This document shows, piece after piece, positions 6,676 through 9,704 of a stretch of 9,704 nt of DNA. Numbering within the stretch: the stretch's first letter is position 1; every line of letters starts with the position of its first letter. The stretch comes from CAWULT01 sp963923455 (GTDB lineage: Bacteria; Acidobacteriota; Vicinamibacteria; Vicinamibacterales; UBA2999), in the NCBI GenBank assembly GCA_963923455.1, contig CAWULT010000153.1, positions 1-9,704 on the forward strand. Reading direction: 5' to 3'. The notes beneath the pieces were generated by a model, which saw nothing but the letters and a program-made list of their open reading frames with translations, made no database searches and was not told where the DNA came from. The position numbers and the translations under genes were made by a program.

Positions 6676-6765
6676 TCAGTACTCCCAGATCACCTTGCGA
6701 CGTGCCGGAGCCGGCGGCGGGTCCTGGGTGGAGGTGCGGGTCCGAACGAATACGAATTTCGCCAT
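6676..6765 (-). CDS. Candidate small protein (29 residues) upstream of the c-di-GMP gene
   Basis: An ATG at 6765-6763 opens a 29-residue frame ending TGA at 6678-6676, 15 nt before the ATG of the GGDEF-EAL gene. The peptide begins MAKFVFVRTRTS, continues through a Pro-rich DPPPAPARR stretch and ends KVIWEY. It is basic and soluble-looking, with no signal peptide or membrane helix. About 22 of 28 third positions are G or C, compatible with coding. No strong Shine-Dalgarno precedes it. The short spacing suggests co-transcription and possibly translational coupling with the c-di-GMP gene, as a leader peptide or a small partner protein. I do not recognise it. Random short frames are common in GC-rich DNA, so only conservation in related genomes would confirm it. 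Confidence 0.4.
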   Translation of the reverse strand: MAKFVFVRTRTSTQDPPPAPARRKVIWEY

Positions 6766-6801
6766 GCCCCGGACAGAGCAATGACAAAGCCAACCGGTCG
6801 G

Positions 6802-6807
6802 ATTACA
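6802..6807 (-). promoter_or_regulatory. Candidate -10 box for the small ORF / c-di-GMP operon
   Basis: TGTAAT on the minus strand lies 36 nt before the small-ORF ATG, in the most A+T-rich patch of the 146-nt gap after rdgB. TTCCCT lies 18 nt upstream as a three-of-six -35. Its last bases overlap the arm of a short stem (ACGGCCC at 6823-6817 with GGGCTGT at 6811-6805 on the minus strand). It is a plausible start point for the operon. Confidence 0.3.
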
Positions 6808-6850
6808 GCCCTGATCGGGCCGTGCAGGGAACTGCGCGCCGCGGCATTCG

Positions 6851-6873
6851 AAACGGCCGGGCCGCGCAGCCCG
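6851..6873 (-). terminator. Weak candidate terminator after rdgB
   Basis: Read on the minus strand, CGGGC (6873-6869) and GCCCG (6862-6858) form a 5-bp GC stem with a 6-nt loop, followed by GCCG and three T's. It lies about 40 nt after the rdgB stop and before the small ORF. The stem and T-run are both short, so efficiency would be low and some read-through into the c-di-GMP operon is possible. Confidence 0.22.
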
Positions 6874-6898
6874 CGCCGCGGCGGTCTTCCAGCGATTG

Positions 6899-6911
6899 TC
6901 AGACAGTCTGA
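6899..6911. repeat. Perfect 13-nt palindrome abutting the rdgB stop codon
   Basis: Read on the minus strand, TCAGAC-T-GTCTGA is perfectly symmetric around one central base and begins immediately after the rdgB TGA. No T-run follows, so it is not a standard intrinsic terminator. It could stabilise the mRNA 3' end or act as a dimeric repressor site for the downstream operon, though it lies about 134 nt from the small ORF. Confidence 0.45.
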
Positions 6912-7580
6912 TCAGCCGCGAAAGTCGCGCGCGCGCAGCCACTCCACGAAGGCGGCGAACGCCCGCGTTCGATGCGACACGCGCCGCTTGGCCTCGGCGC
7001 TGACCTCGCCGAACGTCGCGCCGTACGGAGGGTAGTAGAAGATCGGGTCGTAGCCGAAGCCGCCAGAGCCCGCCGCGCGGGACGCGATCGTACCCTCGAC
7101 GCGGCCTTCCGCGTCGAAGACCGGCCGGCCGTCCAGGACGGCCGAGAGCGCGCACACGTAGCGAGCGGTCCTCGGCGCATCGGGGCGCGCATCGAGCCGT
7201 CGGAAGATCTCGGCGAAGCGTTCCTCGTAGGGCGCGCCGGACCGCACGAAGCGCGCCGACCGTATGCCGGGATCGCCGCCGAGCGCGTCGACCTCGAGGC
7301 CAGAGTCCTCGGCGACGGTGATCACCGTCGCCGGCAGGGTTCCGGTGCCGGCGACGCGCGTGGCGGCAGGCGCGCGGAGGTGCCCGTCGTAGTACTCGGC
7401 CTTCAGCCGTGCGTTCGCCGCGAACGTCGTCCCTGTCTCCTCCGGTTCCGGGACCGGCGGCAGGTCGGCGAGACTCAGCATCGTGATCGGCGCGTCCGCG
7501 AGCAGATCGCGAATCTCACGCAGCTTGTCGCGGCTCGTCGTCGCCAGCAGGACGACGATGGGACGGGACGGGGTGTCCAC
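6912..7580 (-). CDS. rdgB: Non-canonical purine NTP pyrophosphatase (RdgB/HAM1 family)
   Basis: The enzyme hydrolyses ITP, dITP and XTP to monophosphates and pyrophosphate, keeping deaminated purines out of DNA and RNA in the cytoplasm. The 222-residue product shows the family signatures: LLATTSRDKLREI (11-23), EETGTTFAANARLKA (47-61), VAEDSGLEVDALGGDPGIRSARF (89-111, with catalytic-region Asp92), GSGGFGYDPIF (171-181) and AKRRVSHRTRAF (197-208, the SHR motif). Two things are unusual. Ser16 replaces the normally conserved Asn of the ATxNxxK motif. About 16 extra residues (roughly 70-86) lie between the LKA helix and the EDSGL motif compared with E. coli RdgB. The GTG start (7580-7578) directly follows the rph TAG with no gap, so translation is probably coupled to rph. 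No independent promoter is seen. Confidence 0.94.
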   Translation of the reverse strand: MDTPSRPIVVLLATTSRDKLREIRDLLADAPITMLSLADLPPVPEPEETGTTFAANARLKAEYYDGHLRAPAATRVAGTGTLPATVITVAEDSGLEVDALGGDPGIRSARFVRSGAPYEERFAEIFRRLDARPDAPRTARYVCALSAVLDGRPVFDAEGRVEGTIASRAAGSGGFGYDPIFYYPPYGATFGEVSAEAKRRVSHRTRAFAAFVEWLRARDFRG

Positions 7581-8312
7581 CTACTTCGCGTTCAGGTACT
7601 GACCGACGAGCCCGCGCTGCAGGGCGAAGAGCTGCCGGACGCCCGTGTCGGCCAGGTCGAGCAGCCGGTTGAGCGCCTCACGCCCGAACGGCAGGGCCTC
7701 GGCCGTGCCCTGGACCTCGATGTAGAGGCCCGCGCCTGTCTTGACGATGTTCATGTCGACGTCGGCGCGCGAGTCCTCCGAGTAGGCCAGGTCCAGCATC
7801 GGCTCCCCCCCGACGATACCGACGCTCGTCGCGGCGACGAAGTCGGTGACGGGCATCGTGCGGATCTGGTCCCGTTCGCGCATCGCCTGCAGCGCCAGCA
7901 CGAGCGCGACGAAGGCGCCCGTGATCGAGGCGGTCCGCGTCCCGCCGTCGGCCTGGATTACGTCGCAGTCGAGGGTGATCGTCCGCTCGCCGAGCTCCTC
8001 GAGGCGCGTGACGGCGCGCAGCGATCGGCCGATGAGGCGCTGGATCTCCTGCGTGCGGCCGCCGACCTTGCCGGCCGCGGCCTCGCGCTGTGTCCGGGTG
8101 GTCGTGGCGCGAGGCAGCATCCCGTACTCGGCCGTGACCCAGCCCTTGCCCGAGTTGCGCCGGAACGGCGGCACGCGGTCCTCGACGCTGGCCGTGCAGA
8201 TCACCTTGGTCCGGCCGGCCTCGACGAGGACGGAACCCTCGGCGTGCACCAGGTAGTTCGGGGTGATACGGGTGGGACGGAGCTGCTCTGAAAGACGATT
8301 GTCGGCACGCAT
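7581..8312 (-). CDS. rph: Ribonuclease PH (tRNA 3'-end phosphorolytic exonuclease)
   Basis: RNase PH removes nucleotides from the 3' ends of tRNA precursors and other RNAs using phosphate, releasing nucleoside diphosphates, and acts as a hexameric ring in the cytoplasm. The 243-residue product has the standard length and motifs: LRPTRITPNYLVHAEGSVLV near the N terminus, VTAEYGMLPRAT (59-70), GGRTQEIQRLIGRSLRA with Arg86 at the phosphate-site position, LDCDVIQADGGTRTASITGA with the GTR phosphate-binding triplet at 124-126, and DLAYSEDSRADVDMNIV with Asp180 and Asp184 (metal/catalytic aspartates). The numbering agrees with the well-studied family members. An in-frame ATG 14 codons upstream (8354) is rejected because family proteins begin at MRADNR and a -10-like box precedes that ATG. 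The gene follows the GerMN gene by 52 nt, and its TAG touches the rdgB GTG. Confidence 0.97.
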   Translation of the reverse strand: MRADNRLSEQLRPTRITPNYLVHAEGSVLVEAGRTKVICTASVEDRVPPFRRNSGKGWVTAEYGMLPRATTTRTQREAAAGKVGGRTQEIQRLIGRSLRAVTRLEELGERTITLDCDVIQADGGTRTASITGAFVALVLALQAMRERDQIRTMPVTDFVAATSVGIVGGEPMLDLAYSEDSRADVDMNIVKTGAGLYIEVQGTAEALPFGREALNRLLDLADTGVRQLFALQRGLVGQYLNAK

Positions 8313-8320
8313 GACAGGAC

Positions 8321-8326
8321 ACTGTA
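8321..8326 (-). promoter_or_regulatory. -10-like box directly before the rph start (possible leaderless mRNA)
   Basis: TACAGT on the minus strand ends 8 nt before the rph ATG (8312-8310). The bases between are GTCCTGTC, with no Shine-Dalgarno sequence, so a transcript from this box would begin at or within about two bases of the ATG. It sits in the 52-nt gap after the GerMN gene. No convincing -35 is seen. Confidence 0.42.
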
Positions 8327-8364
8327 CTTCAGACGCGCCGCTGCGCGCAGACACCGGGCGCCGT

Positions 8365-8949
8365 TCAGCGGGCGCGGGCCGAGGCCAGCACCGCCGGGTC
8401 CGGCACGAGCGGGCGCCGGAGGTCGACGTGGCCGGCGAGCGTATCGACGGTCTGGCCCTCGACGAGCACCTGCACGCGGTGCACCGCGGTCAGGTTGCTC
8501 GTCACCGCCTGCACGACCGCCTGCACGGTCAGCAGTTCGGCGAGCGTGCCACCGGCGTGGGCGGCCGAGGCTTCGCGGCTCAGGTCCACGAACGCGTCGC
8601 CGCGTTCCGCGACGAAGAAGCTGCGCAGCCGCGTGCCCGGCGGCACGACGCCGTCGGCTGGCGACTGGAGTTGCAGCTGCTGTTCCAGGATCTGGCGGCC
8701 CTGGGCGACGACGCCGTCGGCGAACGGCACCTCGCGGCGGACGGGCTGCAGCGAGACGCCGTCCTCGGCGGCGACGAAGAGCGTGGCCGTGATGTGGGCG
8801 ACCGGGGTTGCCGGCGCCGCCGCGGGGACGGGCTCGGCCGGCACCGGCGGCTCTGCGAGCAGGCGATCGAGCGCGATCGTCATGCCCCAGGCGACGGCGG
8901 CCAGGAACAGCAGTCCGCCAACGACGGCCGCGGTGCGCCGCAGCATCAT
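8365..8949 (-). CDS. GerMN-domain envelope protein
   Basis: The 194-residue product has a single hydrophobic segment at 7-26 (an N-terminal membrane anchor or uncleaved signal; no lipobox cysteine), a Pro/Ala-rich spacer at 33-50, and one GerMN domain at about 52-182. The domain shows ITATLFVAAEDGVSLQPVRREV, ARGDAF-like FFVAERGDAFVDLSRE, LLTVQAVVQAVTSNLTAVHRVQVLVEG and the family ending DTLAGHVDLRRPL. GerMN domains are named for Bacillus GerM, which acts in sporulation and germination. In Gram-negative lineages they occur as extracytoplasmic proteins of unknown or peptidoglycan-related role. The first ATG overlaps the amidase stop as ATGATG, with GGAGGAG 11 nt upstream, so the two proteins are made together and probably act together at the cell wall. 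The domain here is single, whereas Bacillus GerM carries two. Confidence 0.87.
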   Translation of the reverse strand: MMLRRTAAVVGGLLFLAAVAWGMTIALDRLLAEPPVPAEPVPAAAPATPVAHITATLFVAAEDGVSLQPVRREVPFADGVVAQGRQILEQQLQLQSPADGVVPPGTRLRSFFVAERGDAFVDLSREASAAHAGGTLAELLTVQAVVQAVTSNLTAVHRVQVLVEGQTVDTLAGHVDLRRPLVPDPAVLASARAR

Positions 8950-9704
8950 CGCGGGCGGCGCTCCTCCGGGCGCTGGCGGAACCGGCCGATGCCGTCGGCC
9001 AGGGCGTCGGCCAGCGCGCCCTGATAGGCGTCGTCGGCCGCCCGCGCGGCAAAGGCCGCGTTGCCCAGCGAGCCGATTTCGAGGAGGACGGCCGGCATGG
9101 CGACGCTCGCGAGCAGGCGCAGCGGGGCCCGCCGGATGCCGCGGGCGCCCCCGATCTCGTCGCGCCGCAGGGCGTCGTCGAGGGCCGCCGCCAGCGCGGC
9201 CGACGCGTCGGCGTGCGCCGCCTGCGCGGTGCGCCACGGCACGAATTCGATCACCCGTGGGCCGGCGCCAGGCACGGGCAGGCTGGTGGAGCCGGGCGTG
9301 CCGTCCCGACGCGCCTGTGCGTCGTCGAGCGCGGCCTGGTGGTAGAAGACGTCCACGCCGTCGGGCGCGGCCCGGCGGCTGGCACCGGCGTGCAGGCTCA
9401 CGAGGAGCTCACCTCGCGCGCCGTTGGCCGCGGCCGCCCGCGCGTCCAGGTCGGACGCGACGTCGTCCGTACGGGTCAGGACCACGCGGATGCCCAGGCG
9501 CTGCTCGAGTCGGGCCGCCAGGTGCCTGGCGAGCGCGAGCGTCAGCGTCTTCTCGGTGACGTCGCCGGCGCGCACGCCGACGTCGTCGCCCCCGTGGCCC
9601 GCGTCGATCACGATGGCCGGCCCGCGGGCGCGCGCCGGCGCGGGCGGGGCTGGCGACGCCTGGGGCGCCGGCGGGATGCTCGCCTGGACTGGCGGGGGCG
9701 GTGC
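8946..9704 (-). CDS. N-acetylmuramoyl-L-alanine amidase (Amidase_3), N terminus outside the window
   Basis: This zinc hydrolase cleaves the bond between N-acetylmuramate and the stem-peptide L-alanine in peptidoglycan, so it works in the periplasm. The visible 252 residues begin in a Pro/Ala-rich linker (1-30) and continue into a complete Amidase_3 catalytic domain: IVIDAGHGGDDVGVRAG with zinc ligand His37, TEKTLTLALARHLA with Glu51, VVLTRTDD, LLVSLHAGAS with His105, and AVLLEIGSLGN with catalytic Glu209. All four expected residues are present. The frame has no stop up to the right edge, and the linker implies a further N-terminal part (signal peptide and possibly an AMIN-type domain) beyond it. 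A GTG at 9611 lies inside the first beta-strand of the fold and is not a credible start. The stop TGA overlaps the GerMN ATG. Confidence 0.94.
   Translation of the reverse strand, partial: APPPPVQASIPPAPQASPAPPAPARARGPAIVIDAGHGGDDVGVRAGDVTEKTLTLALARHLAARLEQRLGIRVVLTRTDDVASDLDARAAAANGARGELLVSLHAGASRRAAPDGVDVFYHQAALDDAQARRDGTPGSTSLPVPGAGPRVIEFVPWRTAQAAHADASAALAAALDDALRRDEIGGARGIRRAPLRLLASVAMPAVLLEIGSLGNAAFAARAADDAYQGALADALADGIGRFRQRPEERRPR
8961..8967 (-). promoter_or_regulatory. Strong ribosome-binding site for the GerMN gene
   Basis: GGAGGAG on the minus strand, inside the end of the amidase gene, is 11 nt from the first ATG (8949) and 14 nt from the second (8946). The spacing favours the first, which creates the 4-nt overlap with the amidase TGA. 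Confidence 0.6.

Noticed and set aside
6766..6911. A 14-codon frame (MPRRAVPCTARSGL) in the gap between rdgB and the small ORF
   Set aside because: It is very short and has no ribosome-binding site. Its stop overlaps the candidate -10 box, and nothing distinguishes it from chance.
6972..8291. A 439-codon plus-strand open frame opposite rph and rdgB
   Set aside because: It spans two clearly identified minus-strand enzymes. Its composition (Arg, Asp, Glu, Gly rich, no motifs) is that of a mirror frame.
9609..9611. GTG as the start of the amidase
   Set aside because: It falls inside the first beta-strand just before the zinc-binding His. The same frame continues open through a Pro/Ala linker to the window edge, so the gene is truncated by the window.

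Overview
This is a uniformly GC-rich, densely packed chromosomal segment. Its mix of Acidobacteria-style secreted proteins, gapless housekeeping operons and GTG starts suggests a soil or freshwater Acidobacteriota (perhaps a Vicinamibacteria-like lineage). That placement is inference from protein style and gene order; the window has no rRNA or marker gene to test it. I see no tRNA, rRNA, CRISPR array, insertion sequence, phage gene or integrase.

Layout. (1) Positions 1-2192, minus strand: a gene pair transcribed right to left. A 258-residue predicted outer-membrane beta-barrel protein is followed by a 415-residue secreted protein of unknown function with a Tyr-rich segment and a Gly/Ser-rich tail. 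A weakly supported open frame then runs off the left edge. (2) Positions 2193-2346: a divergent intergenic region with two abutting hairpins and a -10-like box next to the start of the plus-strand gene. (3) Positions 2347-4090, plus strand: a TauE/SafE (TSUP) family permease, then type I pantothenate kinase (coaA). (4) Positions 4054-6765, minus strand: a large membrane PAS-GGDEF-EAL cyclic-di-GMP protein whose 3' end overlaps the coaA 3' end by 37 bp. A candidate 29-residue small protein gene lies 15 nt upstream of it. (5) Positions 6912-9704, minus strand: a tight cluster read right to left as N-acetylmuramoyl-L-alanine amidase (cut by the right edge), GerMN-domain lipoprotein-like or anchored protein, ribonuclease PH (rph), and the RdgB/HAM1 nucleotide pyrophosphatase. 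The amidase and GerMN genes overlap by 4 nt (ATGA), and rdgB starts directly after the rph stop codon.

How the genes fit together. The right-hand cluster combines cell-wall hydrolysis (amidase plus an anchored GerMN protein) with RNA 3'-end trimming and nucleotide-pool cleansing. The gerM-rph-rdgB order matches the arrangement known from Bacillus. The left-hand minus-strand pair probably builds an envelope structure. The central GGDEF-EAL protein is a complete-looking c-di-GMP enzyme. Its targets are not visible here.

Most of the window is ordinary housekeeping and envelope content, and I found no convincing new multi-gene system. The points most worth following are the small ORF before the c-di-GMP gene, the recurring -10-like boxes immediately before start codons (suggesting leaderless mRNAs), the convergent gene overlap, and the uncharacterised outer-membrane/secreted protein pair.
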